The notes beneath the pieces are model-generated. The model searched no databases. It had not been told where the DNA came from and was given only the letters and a program-made list of their open reading frames with translations. From Lentibacillus halodurans (GTDB lineage Bacteria > Bacillota > Bacilli > Bacillales > Amphibacillaceae), in the NCBI RefSeq assembly GCF_900112045.1, contig NZ_FOJW01000010.1, forward strand, positions 62,001 to 126,000: DNA of 64,000 nt. Reading direction: 5' to 3'. Positions 33,147-42,115 of this stretch are shown in pieces. Position numbers and translations under genes: made by a program. Position 1 is the stretch's first letter. Each line of letters opens with the position of its first letter.

Positions 33147-35125
33147 GATTCCACCTTCCTTTTACCAATAAATTGTGTTTCCTTTTCTGAATTTAGCTTC
33201 CGAATTCTCCATTGCCATAGAAACAATTCCATTGCCAGTGCCAACCCAAGAATATCCCCCAGAAACCCAGGTGTTACTAGCAATACGGCCGCCCCCATAC
33301 TAAATACTCTTTTAAGTACTTCTAATTCGCCAAATAGATAGCCTTCCAACGCTGCTGCAAAAAAGATACAGCTTATAAAAGCGCTTCCAACAGCGACTGC
33401 AATTTCTGCCAGATCCCCTCCCTGCATCAACAAAACAGGATTATAAGCAAATATGAACGGTACGAAGAAACCGCCGAGTCCGATTTTAATTGCGTAAAAG
33501 GCTGTTTTGAGCGGATCCGATCCAGCTATTCCAGCTGTTGTATAAGCTGTAATGGCAACCGGCGGAGTCAGCCCGGAAAGAACACCAAAGTAAAAAACAA
33601 ACATATGAGCAGCAACTACGTTCACTCCCATATCAATAAGTGCCGGAGCTCCCAACACCGCCAGGATGACGTATGCAGAAACAGTCGGCATTCCCATTCC
33701 CATAATGATAGAGGCGACAGCTACCAGGAACAGAAGAAGTAATAGGTTCTGACCCGCCACATCAATAACAAATCTTGAAAAAGTAATGCCAAGTCCTGTC
33801 AAAGAAACTGCTCCAACGATAATACCGGCTGTGGCACAAGCTGCTACCACCGTAAGTGCGTTTCTTGTACCATTTTCCAATGCTGCAAGGATATCTAGTA
33901 AACTCATTCTTGTCGCTTTACGGACCCAACTTAAGATGATAGTTGCAACGGTAGCATAGAAGCCTGCTTTCATTGGACTGTAACCATAAATCATTAGTGC
34001 TATGATAATGATAATCGGCAAAAACAGATATCCCTGTTTCAGCAATACTTTTTTTAAATCAGGCAGCTGTTCACTTGGTATACCGGTCATCTTCAATCGT
34101 TTGGCATGGTAGTACACAACCATGCCTGCGATGAAAAAATAGATGACAGCGGGTATTAATGCAAATAGTGCCAATTGAATGTAAGGGATGCCAATGGTTT
34201 CAGCCATTATGAACACCGAAGCCCCCATTATTGGCGGCATAATCTGCCCCCCTTGTGAGGCAACTGCCTCCACGGCGGCCGAAAACCTTTTATGATATCC
34301 CAGCTTTTTCATTAATGGAATCGTGAAAGAGCCGGTAATCGCTGCATTTGCTGCTCCATTACCTGTAATTGTTGCCACTAATGCACTTGATCCAATGGAC
34401 GAAAGTGCCGGACCTCCCGTCTTGTTTCCCAATAAGCCAAATGCAGCATCGGTAAAGAACTGCCCTCCACCTGACCGTATTAGGAATGCGCCAAAAATAA
34501 CAAACAGAATCAATACCGTAGAACTAACGTATATGGGTGCACTAAATATTCCCAATGTTCCACTAAACATATGGTCAACCATTTTTTCATACCGGATCCC
34601 GGGATGCGCCAATGCTCCCGGAAAATACTGTCCGAACAGGGTGTAAACCAGAAAGAATATCCCCACTGATGCCATCAGAATACCGTTCGTTCTTCTGGTA
34701 GCCTCCAGAACAAGAAAAATGAATGAAGTTCCAAACAGTATATCCGTGCCATTGATGTTACCTTGTCTGCTCTGGATGGGTTCCGCTTCAGTTATCATGT
34801 AAAACGAGGTCACCAGCGTCAGTAAAACCACCAAAATATCAAAAATTCCAAAGCTTTTCCCCTTACGAAACGGAAACAACAAGAAGATTAATAACATTGC
34901 CCATAACACGTGAATACTCCGCTGCTGCCACGAAGGCAATGTGCCAAATCCTGCCGTATAGATATGAAAGATGGACAACCCGATCGCAAGTAAGGAAATA
35001 ATCAGAACAAGGAACCTGGAAAAATTCCATCTCTCCCCTCTATTTTTCCAAATCTCTTCCACATAAGCAGATTTTTCCTCAATCATCGTATCAATCTTAT
35101 TACGATTTGCTTCATTCGCACTCAT
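33143..35125 (-). CDS. TRAP transporter fused DctQM permease (TAXI type), cluster B
   Basis: This is the membrane part of the TRAP importer with small and large subunits fused, as is usual for TAXI systems. The 660 residues have four N-terminal helices (about 35-165) followed by the DctM-like part with motifs GGGQFFTDAAFGLLGNKTGGPA, ITGNGAANAAITGSFTIPLMKKLGY and GMGMPTVSAYVILAVLGAPAL. Transport is driven by an ion gradient, probably Na+, by family knowledge. A good ribosome site (GGAGGTGA) precedes ATG 35125. It lies between the SDR and the TAXI gene in one operon. Confidence 0.93.
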   Translation of the reverse strand: MSANEANRNKIDTMIEEKSAYVEEIWKNRGERWNFSRFLVLIISLLAIGLSIFHIYTAGFGTLPSWQQRSIHVLWAMLLIFLLFPFRKGKSFGIFDILVVLLTLVTSFYMITEAEPIQSRQGNINGTDILFGTSFIFLVLEATRRTNGILMASVGIFFLVYTLFGQYFPGALAHPGIRYEKMVDHMFSGTLGIFSAPIYVSSTVLILFVIFGAFLIRSGGGQFFTDAAFGLLGNKTGGPALSSIGSSALVATITGNGAANAAITGSFTIPLMKKLGYHKRFSAAVEAVASQGGQIMPPIMGASVFIMAETIGIPYIQLALFALIPAVIYFFIAGMVVYYHAKRLKMTGIPSEQLPDLKKVLLKQGYLFLPIIIIIALMIYGYSPMKAGFYATVATIILSWVRKATRMSLLDILAALENGTRNALTVVAACATAGIIVGAVSLTGLGITFSRFVIDVAGQNLLLLLFLVAVASIIMGMGMPTVSAYVILAVLGAPALIDMGVNVVAAHMFVFYFGVLSGLTPPVAITAYTTAGIAGSDPLKTAFYAIKIGLGGFFVPFIFAYNPVLLMQGGDLAEIAVAVGSAFISCIFFAAALEGYLFGELEVLKRVFSMGAAVLLVTPGFLGDILGLALAMELFLWQWRIRKLNSEKETQFIGKRKVES

Positions 35126-35145
35126 GTGATCTCACCTCCGTTCCT

Positions 35146-35916
35146 TTATAAAGTGCTCCCACCATCCACACTCAGAACCTGCCCTGTCATGAAATCACTT
35201 GCTTCGGTCGCCAGCAAAAGAGCTGTACCCTTAATAGCATCTTCATCCCCAATCCTGTTAAGCGGGTTCTTTTCCACGATGGCATCACCAGTCCGATCCA
35301 GAACAGCCTTTGTCATTTTCGTCGGAAAAATACCTGGTGCAATCGCATTAACATAAACACCGTGGTGTGCCCATTTTCTTGCTAGGTCTCTGGTGAAATG
35401 CGCAACTGCTGCCTTGCTGGTGCTGTAACCAATAGCATTGAGTACCTCCGGAGGCTCCGCTTTCAAACCAGCTGCAGATGCAATATTGATGATCTTGCCG
35501 GACGCTAGTTCAATCATCAACCTGCCTACAGCCTGCGACATAAGAAACGTTCCAGTAACATTCACTCTCATTACTTTCTCCCAGGCTTCCAGGGGCATGG
35601 ATTCCACGTTGGCTCCCCAAGTGGTGCCACTATTATTTACGAGAATATCTATCTTTCCAAAGTCTTCAATAACATCATTCACGACCCGGTTAATATCCTC
35701 TTCATTTCCCAAATCACACTGATAAGCTTTGGTATCAACACCTTTAGATTTCAATACTTGTGCGGCATCTTCACAAGTCTCTAACTTTCTTGAGCACAAA
35801 GCAATAGCACAGCCTGCGTCGGATAATGCTTCTGAAATTTGAAAACCTAATCCTCTTCCACCCCCCGTCACGAGAGCTACTTGACCTCTTAATTGAAATA
35901 AATCAAACGTATTCAT
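35146..35916 (-). CDS. Short-chain dehydrogenase/reductase, cluster B
   Basis: This SDR of 256 residues has the cofactor motif VTGGGRGLGFQI (about 16-27), NNSGTTWG and the catalytic Ser-(Tyr-Lys) set in IINIASAAGLKAEPPEVLNAIGYSTSKAAVAH. An insertion between the Ser and Tyr is slightly longer than usual. Start: ATG 35916 sits four bases after AGGTG; a TTG at 35928 overlaps that site and the end of the upstream dehydrogenase. It probably oxidises a 3-hydroxyacyl-CoA or alcohol intermediate, judging from the operon. Confidence 0.88.
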   Translation of the reverse strand: MNTFDLFQLRGQVALVTGGGRGLGFQISEALSDAGCAIALCSRKLETCEDAAQVLKSKGVDTKAYQCDLGNEEDINRVVNDVIEDFGKIDILVNNSGTTWGANVESMPLEAWEKVMRVNVTGTFLMSQAVGRLMIELASGKIINIASAAGLKAEPPEVLNAIGYSTSKAAVAHFTRDLARKWAHHGVYVNAIAPGIFPTKMTKAVLDRTGDAIVEKNPLNRIGDEDAIKGTALLLATEASDFMTGQVLSVDGGSTL

Positions 35917-35924
35917 TATCCACC

Positions 35925-37073
35925 TCAATTTTCTTCTAAGATTTTTCTTGCCACAATCAAACGCTGTATTTCATTGGTTCCTTCGTAGATTTTAGTGATA
36001 CGTGCATCCCGATAGAAACGCTCAACTGCATATTCACCTATATAGCCAATGCCACCATGAATCTGTAATGCTTTATCAGCAACTTTATTGAATACTTCTG
36101 AAGCAAACAGTTTTGCCATTGATGCCTCTTTAATTACTTTCTTACCTTCATCGATCTTTTCTGCCGCATTCATAGTCAACGTTCGAGCCGCTTCCGTTTC
36201 AGTTGCCATATCAGCAAGCATCCATTGGATAGCCTGATTACTGGCAATTGGTTTTCCAAACTGCTCTCTTTCCTTTGCATAAGCAGCAGATAATTCTATC
36301 AACTTGTCACAGGATCCTACTGCCCTTGATGCCAGTCCAATCCTGCCTTCACCAAGTATCTTTAATGCATTCATATAACCCATGCCCACTTCACCAATCA
36401 CATTTTCATGTGGTACAACACAGTCTTCAAAAATAAGTTGCGCTGTGGCAGATCCACGCAGTCCCATTTTCTTGTCTTTTTTGCCTATTATGAGTCCCGG
36501 AAAATCTTTTTCCACTAGAAACGCGGTAATACCGCCTTTTGCCCCTTTTTCTTTATCTGTTAAGGCAAAAACAGTGAATACGTCAGCTATTGGGGCATTG
36601 GTAATAAAATGTTTGGTTCCATTGAGGATCCAGTAATCTTCTTGCCTTTCCGCCTGGGTAGCCAGATTAGTAGCATCGGATCCCGCTCCCGGTTCGGAGA
36701 GTGCAAACGCCCCTATCTTGTTACCTGCAGCCATATCCGGAAGATATTTTTGTTTTAAATGATCGGACCCCATTTTGACGATTCCTGTGCTCCCTATTCC
36801 CGTATGTGCACTTATCAGGGAAACAAAACCATTATGTGTCCTTCCTAATTGTTCCAATACATTCGTTTTTCCAACTGCATTTAATCCAATTCCTCCATAC
36901 TTTTCCGGAATGCTGATACCAAAAAGCCCAAGTTCTTTTGCTTTTTCAATCAAATGCTGTGGTAGAATATCTTCATCTTCAATCTGCTGAGCATAATAAT
37001 CGACTTCTTTATCTGCAAAGTTTTTTATCATTGTCTTCATTTGTTCTAGTTCATCATTTATTGCCACCGTCAT
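35925..37073 (-). CDS. Acyl-CoA dehydrogenase, cluster B
   Basis: This is the first gene of the cluster B operon and encodes an ETF-linked FAD dehydrogenase. Motifs FALSEPGAGSDATN (about 125-138), GGIGYIGEYAVERFYRDARI and IYEGTNEIQRLIVAR with the catalytic Glu are intact; length 382. ATG 37073 is preceded by AAGGAGG at six bases; the open frame extends 20 codons further upstream over the promoter. A near-consensus sigma-54 promoter lies 36 bases before the start. Confidence 0.92.
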   Translation of the reverse strand: MTVAINDELEQMKTMIKNFADKEVDYYAQQIEDEDILPQHLIEKAKELGLFGISIPEKYGGIGLNAVGKTNVLEQLGRTHNGFVSLISAHTGIGSTGIVKMGSDHLKQKYLPDMAAGNKIGAFALSEPGAGSDATNLATQAERQEDYWILNGTKHFITNAPIADVFTVFALTDKEKGAKGGITAFLVEKDFPGLIIGKKDKKMGLRGSATAQLIFEDCVVPHENVIGEVGMGYMNALKILGEGRIGLASRAVGSCDKLIELSAAYAKEREQFGKPIASNQAIQWMLADMATETEAARTLTMNAAEKIDEGKKVIKEASMAKLFASEVFNKVADKALQIHGGIGYIGEYAVERFYRDARITKIYEGTNEIQRLIVARKILEEN

Positions 37074-37108
37074 GATTATCCTCCTTTTAAGTGTTTTCAT
37101 AATATAAG

Positions 37109-37126
37109 AAGCAAAAATTATGCCAA
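37109..37126 (-). promoter_or_regulatory. Sigma-54 (-24/-12) promoter of the cluster B operon
   Basis: Read on the minus strand, TTGGCATAATTTTTGCTT has GG and GC exactly ten bases apart within the consensus TGGCAC-N5-TTGCA. It lies 36 bases upstream of the dehydrogenase ATG. A sigma-54-dependent activator gene is encoded about 1.2 kb upstream, and a palindrome at 37285-37304 lies at an enhancer-like distance. Confidence 0.8.
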
Positions 37127-37284
37127 CTTTCACACAAAGAAAACAAAAACAACAGAAAACGCTTTCAAAACAATACGTAAAAAATTCTAAACCGTGTTTA
37201 ATATTTGTATTTATGATATCGAATTCATAATTGAATTAAAAATATGTAAAATAGCCATCCTACAGTGATTTAAAAATGAATTAA

Positions 37285-37304
37285 ATGATTCAAAATTGAA
37301 TCAT
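37285..37304. promoter_or_regulatory. Palindrome, candidate upstream activator site
   Basis: ATGATTCAA-aa-TTGAATCAT is a perfect 9-bp inverted repeat with a two-base centre, about 160-175 bases upstream of the -24/-12 promoter. A related AT-rich half-palindrome (GAATTCATAATTGAATT) occurs near 37220-37240. Position and symmetry fit an enhancer for a sigma-54 activator. Confidence 0.55.
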
Positions 37305-37310
37305 TACGCC

Positions 37311-37346
37311 AATAAAATAAACCTCACAGCATTGATTGTAAGGTTT
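37311..37346 (-). terminator. Terminator after the PanE-like gene
   Basis: On the minus strand AAACCTTAC / GTGAGGTTT forms a nine-pair stem (one G-T) with a ten-base loop and is followed by TATTTTATT. It separates the IclR / sigma-54 activator / PanE-like unit from the cluster B operon. Confidence 0.7.
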
Positions 37347-37373
37347 ATGACGCTAAACAGTTATTCAATTTGT

Positions 37374-38288
37374 TCACTGATTTCTTTCATTCATAAATGT
37401 AAGCAGATAATAGATTGTTTCCAATGTTGGAGCAGGCACCCCTAACTCCCGAGCTTTTCTGACGACATAGCCACACATGGACTCAACCTCCATCTTCTTC
37501 CCTCGCTGACGATCCTGTAACATCGAAGTTCGGTGGCTCCTTGCCAGCTCTGCATTCGAAAAAATAGTCGAAAAAGCCTTCTCTTGATCAATCGTTATTC
37601 CTGTTGCAGCAACAGTCGCCAAAGCCTCCCTGCATATATTCTCTGCAGTCTTTCGCAATGGGGCTGAATCAAGAATCTCTCCTAGCTTTGCTTCAATCGT
37701 CGCAGATAAAGGATTAAAAGTAATATTCCAAAGCAGCTTCTGCCATTTCCGTTCCAGTATATTCCCGGAATATTGAGTATCAATACCGGCTGAGCGAATC
37801 TCTTCAGTTATCTTTTTCGCTTTTCTAGACGCTCTGGGGATCAATTCACCTATAACCAATTTCACCCTTCCTCGCTGATATACCTGTCCCGGCACTTTCA
37901 TGGATACCTGAACATACGTTGCAGCTGAGAGTACTCTATTTGCCCCGAAAATTTCCTGTAGCTTTCCTTCGTTATCTACTCCATTTTGCAATGTTATGAC
38001 AAGTGCATCCTCTTTCAGGATGGGATGAAGTTGTTTAGCCATTTGTTCTGTATCATTGGATTTGACACAGAATAATATAAGATCAGATTGTGCCAATTCA
38101 TATGGATCTCCTGTGAATTCCCCGCCAATACGTATGTTCTCGGACTCTCCTTGGATTACCAGTCCCTGTTGATTCAATACCTCCAGTTGTTCCCCTCTTG
38201 CAAGGAATGTGACATCATGCCCTCCTTGGTGCAATAATGCGCCAAAGAAACTGCCAACGGCACCTGCCCCGGCTACACCGATTTTCAT
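37374..38288 (-). CDS. 2-dehydropantoate 2-reductase family protein (ApbA/PanE)
   Basis: This NADPH-dependent reductase family reduces ketopantoate or other 2-oxo acids. The N-terminal Rossmann motif GVAGAGAVGSFFGALLHQGG (residues 3-22), the ITLQNGVDNEGKL segment (about 101) and ERKWQKLLWNITFNPLSA with the conserved Lys and Asn are present; 304 residues. It lies 19 bases after the sigma-54 activator gene, not among pantothenate genes, so a catabolic 2-oxo acid reduction is more likely than CoA synthesis, by context only. Confidence 0.85.
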   Translation of the reverse strand: MKIGVAGAGAVGSFFGALLHQGGHDVTFLARGEQLEVLNQQGLVIQGESENIRIGGEFTGDPYELAQSDLILFCVKSNDTEQMAKQLHPILKEDALVITLQNGVDNEGKLQEIFGANRVLSAATYVQVSMKVPGQVYQRGRVKLVIGELIPRASRKAKKITEEIRSAGIDTQYSGNILERKWQKLLWNITFNPLSATIEAKLGEILDSAPLRKTAENICREALATVAATGITIDQEKAFSTIFSNAELARSHRTSMLQDRQRGKKMEVESMCGYVVRKARELGVPAPTLETIYYLLTFMNERNQ

Positions 38289-38307
38289 AGTCTCTCCCCT
38301 TTTTCTA

Positions 38308-39972
38308 TTAGTGATCGAATTTAATTTTGTATTTTTTCATCTTCCTTACAATAGTAGGCTGGCTTGTTTTCAATGCTCTGGCTACCTCATATGTGTTTTC
38401 GAGTTTTTTTACAGCAGTTGAAATGATTTCTTGTTCAGCTGCTTCAGTAGCTTCTTTTAGTGAAATGATTTCATTCGTTTCCCAAACACCCTGATGATGT
38501 TCAGGTGGAAGGTTTTCTATAGGAATTTTATCACTTTTGGCCGTTACAGCCATTCTTTCAATGAGATTATATAGTTCCCGGATATTTCCAGGCCATTCAT
38601 AAGAAAGCAAAAATTCCTTTAAGTTTTGGTCAAATTCTTTGTTCAATTGGTACTTATCGTTTATCTGATTAAGGAATAGCCTGACCAGCGGCAGAATATC
38701 ATCGCTTCTTTCTCTCAACGGCGGAATGTGGATGGGAATAACTTTCAGCCTGTAATACAGATCCTCACGAAAACCACCTTCAGCCACCATCTTCTCCAGA
38801 TTCCTGTTGGTAGCAGCAATTATTCTCACATCCACCTTCTTCGTATGGAGCCCCCCGACTCTTTGAATTTCACCTTCCTGGAGAACCTGAAGCAGCTTAA
38901 TCTGAAGTTTTATCGGCAGTTCTCCAACTTCATCCATAAATAATATGCCTTTGTCAGCAATCTCAAACATTCCTGGTTTTCCTTTTTGGCTTGCTCCAGT
39001 AAACGCCCCAGGTTCATAGCCAAACAATTCAGATTCCAGTAAATCCGGGGGTATTGCACCGCAGTTGATTTTTAGAAATTCTCCTTCCTTGGATCGCGTC
39101 CCTTTTTCATAGATGTATTTTGCCAGTACATCCTTTCCTACACCGGTTTCTCCTAAAATAAGAACAGTGGCATTTATATCCGCAATTCTTTCTGCCGTCT
39201 CATAAACCGCTTTCATTTGACTGCTTTGAGTAACTATGCTCCTCAACTGTACGTGTTTATTTTTCAGGTGGGACAGTTCCTTTTTGTACCTGTCGTTCAG
39301 CTGGTTTAGTTTCGTCAGTTCCTCCTGCAGTTCATTGAGGTCAGAGAGATCTCTGATATTCGTTACGATTTTTTCAACTTCATTTTCTTCATTAAAAACT
39401 GGTGTTCCAGTCAGAAGTGTTTCCTTTCCGGCATAATTCTTCTGTACATAGGACACAGTTCGCCCGAATTCTACTACTTTTTTGGTGACGGAATTCTTCA
39501 GGATACCCCGATCGACAAGCTCATCCACATTCTTATTTAAGTAGTACTCCTTCGGTATACCTGTTATTCGTTCGATAGCTGAATTTGTCTTCCAGGTATC
39601 TCCTTTGCTGTCGGTGATATAGATACCGTCGTAGGAATTTTCAATAACCGTATCCAATTCTCTGTTCATTTTTTCAAGTTTTTTATTTTGCTTTGCCAGC
39701 TCTGCTAAAAACGCGGTTTCTATGCCAATGAAAAAGTGATGTTGTTCCCGGCAGCTCTCAATAAACAAAAAAGACTTCCCATCATGAACCGCATCCACTA
39801 GTTTAGTTCCCGGGGTCTTCTCCCAGACAGAAAAAATATCCGATATTTGATCACCTGCTTTCACTTCCCCTATATGTGATGACAGCAAGGAGTTAAAAGT
39901 GCAAACCCGGTCATCTTGATCCAATACAATTCCCGGGAATGGAACTGTTTCTATGGAATAAGTACTTACCAT
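38308..39972 (-). CDS. Sigma-54-dependent transcriptional activator with PAS domain and Fis-type HTH
   Basis: This bacterial enhancer-binding protein has an N-terminal sensor region with a PAS fold (about residues 100-210, VIENSYDGIYITDSKGDTWKTN), an AAA+ domain with Walker A GETGVGKDVLAKYIY, the sigma-54-contact motif GAFTGA, and Walker B ILFMDEVGELP, ending in a Fis-type helix-turn-helix (VARALKTSQPTIVRKMKKY). It has 554 residues and AAAGGAGG before ATG. It almost certainly drives the -24/-12 promoter at 37109-37126, responding to a small molecule sensed by the N-terminal region. It lies between the IclR and PanE-like genes. Confidence 0.93.
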   Translation of the reverse strand: MVSTYSIETVPFPGIVLDQDDRVCTFNSLLSSHIGEVKAGDQISDIFSVWEKTPGTKLVDAVHDGKSFLFIESCREQHHFFIGIETAFLAELAKQNKKLEKMNRELDTVIENSYDGIYITDSKGDTWKTNSAIERITGIPKEYYLNKNVDELVDRGILKNSVTKKVVEFGRTVSYVQKNYAGKETLLTGTPVFNEENEVEKIVTNIRDLSDLNELQEELTKLNQLNDRYKKELSHLKNKHVQLRSIVTQSSQMKAVYETAERIADINATVLILGETGVGKDVLAKYIYEKGTRSKEGEFLKINCGAIPPDLLESELFGYEPGAFTGASQKGKPGMFEIADKGILFMDEVGELPIKLQIKLLQVLQEGEIQRVGGLHTKKVDVRIIAATNRNLEKMVAEGGFREDLYYRLKVIPIHIPPLRERSDDILPLVRLFLNQINDKYQLNKEFDQNLKEFLLSYEWPGNIRELYNLIERMAVTAKSDKIPIENLPPEHHQGVWETNEIISLKEATEAAEQEIISTAVKKLENTYEVARALKTSQPTIVRKMKKYKIKFDH

Positions 39973-40001
39973 CCCATTCCTCCTTTAAAGTCAAGATCCA
40001 G

Positions 40002-40772
40002 TCAGCTATGGACATGTTTGACATAACCTAATTCCTTAGAAATTTGTTCTGCTGCCTCCCTAATATTTTCAAGAATAACGATTTCCCAATCTTTTGAATA
40101 ATCAGCAGCTGGTATTGTCACCCCAAGCGAGGAGATGACCTTCCCACTAAAATCCCTGACTGGATAGGAGAAACCCATCGTTTCTTCAAAGCGTTCAGAC
40201 TTGCTGATGGAATATCCCCTCTTCCGAATCGTCCTTATCTCTTCCTTTAATTTATGTTTATCATCAATGGTGTTATTCGTGAATTTTTCCATTTCAAGAT
40301 CTTCTAAATAGTTTTCTATATAATCCCAATCCATATATGCAAGCAGTAGCTTTGGAGCAGAGCCCGCATAGAGCGGCGATCTTCTACCTACTTTTATAAC
40401 GAGCCTTACAGGTTTTGTACTGTTTATTTGTTCAATGTAGACTGCTTCATTTCCTTCGATCACCGACAAATATACCAGTTCATTTAATTGCTTGTTAATT
40501 TTTCTCATATAAGGAAGGGCAATTTTTTTGTACTCCAATTGTTCACTAACGTTATTTCCCAGTTCCAAAAGCTTGAGACCCATTCTATATTTCACATCAT
40601 GGCCAGATCGTTTGATTTTAACAAGCAATCCAGCCTCTTCCAGCGAAGAAACCAACCGGAAAACGGTTGTCTTCGGTAATCCGGACAACTTGACCAAATC
40701 TATCAGAGACAAATCTCTTTTCCCATTAAAACAATCCAATATTTTTACAGCCTTCAACAGACTTTGACTCAT
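40002..40772 (-). CDS. IclR-family transcriptional regulator
   Basis: IclR regulators control aromatic, acetate and acid catabolism. The N-terminal winged HTH spans about residues 3-65 (AVKILDCFNGKRDLSLIDLVKLSGLPKTTVFRLVSSLEE region) and the effector domain follows, with IEGNEAVYIEQINSTKPVRL and the conserved SAPKLLLA stretch. Length 256 is typical. It lies between cluster C genes (upstream) and the sigma-54 activator (29 bases downstream, likely co-transcribed). Its targets may be cluster B, cluster C or both; the palindrome at 50492-50507 is one candidate site. Confidence 0.92.
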   Translation of the reverse strand: MSQSLLKAVKILDCFNGKRDLSLIDLVKLSGLPKTTVFRLVSSLEEAGLLVKIKRSGHDVKYRMGLKLLELGNNVSEQLEYKKIALPYMRKINKQLNELVYLSVIEGNEAVYIEQINSTKPVRLVIKVGRRSPLYAGSAPKLLLAYMDWDYIENYLEDLEMEKFTNNTIDDKHKLKEEIRTIRKRGYSISKSERFEETMGFSYPVRDFSGKVISSLGVTIPAADYSKDWEIVILENIREAAEQISKELGYVKHVHS

Positions 40773-41055
40773 TTTCTATCAGCCTCCACTATTCAAAAAC
40801 CATTTTAAAGTTATAACCTGTAGACAAAAGCCGGCAGTAGACTTACCGCCTTCAAGAAAATTAATATATTCAGCTTTGTATTTTAAGAAATTTATGTATT
40901 AGACTCAGATTTCACATACCGGAATTACTGTGCTATTCTTATTATTTTGAATTATAATTTAGGCAATGATAAAAATCAACCGGCACTCAAACAGGATTGG
41001 TCTTCAAAACGGCTATCTAATATCTTTTTTAGCTAAACGATCATGACCGCTTTTA
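40773..41055. other. Intergenic region upstream of the IclR gene
   Basis: About 280 AT-rich bases holding the IclR ribosome site (GGAGG) and presumably its promoter. I see no gene, hairpin or clear -35/-10 pair. Confidence 0.4.
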
Positions 41056-42030
41056 TTACGTTTTAATACGTTCTGTTAATTGGTTCACTTGTTCTAACTG
41101 CTTCTTAAAATCATCGATAATCATTTCTATAATTTCCTTAACACTCTTTGCTTCTTCAATCATGCCAATGGTTTGTCCAAGCGATAATACCCCCTTGTTG
41201 GTCCTACCGTATACAATCAATTCCTTATAGGATTCCCCGCTGATATAAGGTAAAATGTCATCCAATGGAGCGCCCTTTAATTCCTTATCAGCCAACTCTT
41301 TTGACCGTTCATTTTTCCAAACACGTGCTGTCTTTCCAATTGACTTTTTCACAAGAATTGTATCGTTTTCCTGCATACAAAGAAGTTTCTGTTTGATTTG
41401 CGGATGAAGTTTGGATTCTTTTGATAAGAGAAAACGTGTTCCCATCTGTACGCCTTCAGCTCCTAATGACAATGCAGCTAAAAGTGACTTTCCTGTGGAG
41501 AAACCTCCTGCAGCAATAACCGGTATCGATAATTCACGGGACGCCTTTTGAACAATAGTAAGACTAGTTACATCATCTTTACCTGGATGACCACCACACT
41601 CATATCCATTAACCACGACTGCATCACATCCAATCGATTCAGCTTTTTTTAAAAAACGAATAGAAGGTGCCACATGTACAACGATCGTATCATTATTTTT
41701 TAACTGTTCAATATAAGGTTCAGGGTTTCTTCCTGATGTAAATACTATGGGGACGTCTGCCTCAACAGCTCCATCAATAAATTGATCCATCGGCTTTCGA
41801 ATGCCAGTAGCGATATTTACACCTAATGGTTTGTTTGTTATATTTCTGGCTTTTTCAATATCATGTATCATTTCCTCTTTCGTATCAAAGCTGCCGGCTG
41901 TTATTAATCCTAGACCACCAGCCTCAGATACCTTTGCTGAAAGTTCTGACGTACCTAATCCTTGCAGTCCTCCTTGAATGATTGGATACTTAATACCGAG
42001 AAGCTCTGTTATTTTTGTATGTATATTCAT
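41056..42030 (-). CDS. Nitronate monooxygenase / FabK-like FMN protein
   Basis: This FMN-binding TIM-barrel protein belongs to the nitronate monooxygenase / 2-nitropropane dioxygenase family, which oxidises alkyl nitronates such as propionate-3-nitronate; close relatives are enoyl-ACP reductases (FabK). Motifs are YPIIQGGLQGLG (about residue 15), NGYECGGHPGKDD with the catalytic His of the NMO class, and IAAGGFSTGKSLLAALSLGAEGVQMGTRFL. ATG 42030 is chosen for the GGAGGAG site seven bases upstream; 324 residues. It is the last gene of the cluster C operon, possibly detoxifying a substrate-derived nitronate or acting as a reductase. Confidence 0.82.
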   Translation of the reverse strand: MNIHTKITELLGIKYPIIQGGLQGLGTSELSAKVSEAGGLGLITAGSFDTKEEMIHDIEKARNITNKPLGVNIATGIRKPMDQFIDGAVEADVPIVFTSGRNPEPYIEQLKNNDTIVVHVAPSIRFLKKAESIGCDAVVVNGYECGGHPGKDDVTSLTIVQKASRELSIPVIAAGGFSTGKSLLAALSLGAEGVQMGTRFLLSKESKLHPQIKQKLLCMQENDTILVKKSIGKTARVWKNERSKELADKELKGAPLDDILPYISGESYKELIVYGRTNKGVLSLGQTIGMIEEAKSVKEIIEMIIDDFKKQLEQVNQLTERIKT

Positions 42031-42115
42031 TATGATTCTCCTCCAGATAATGTTAGGGTGCTGGATATATTGAATAAATGGCTGGAGAATGAACATCTGC
42101 CAGCCAATTCTATCA

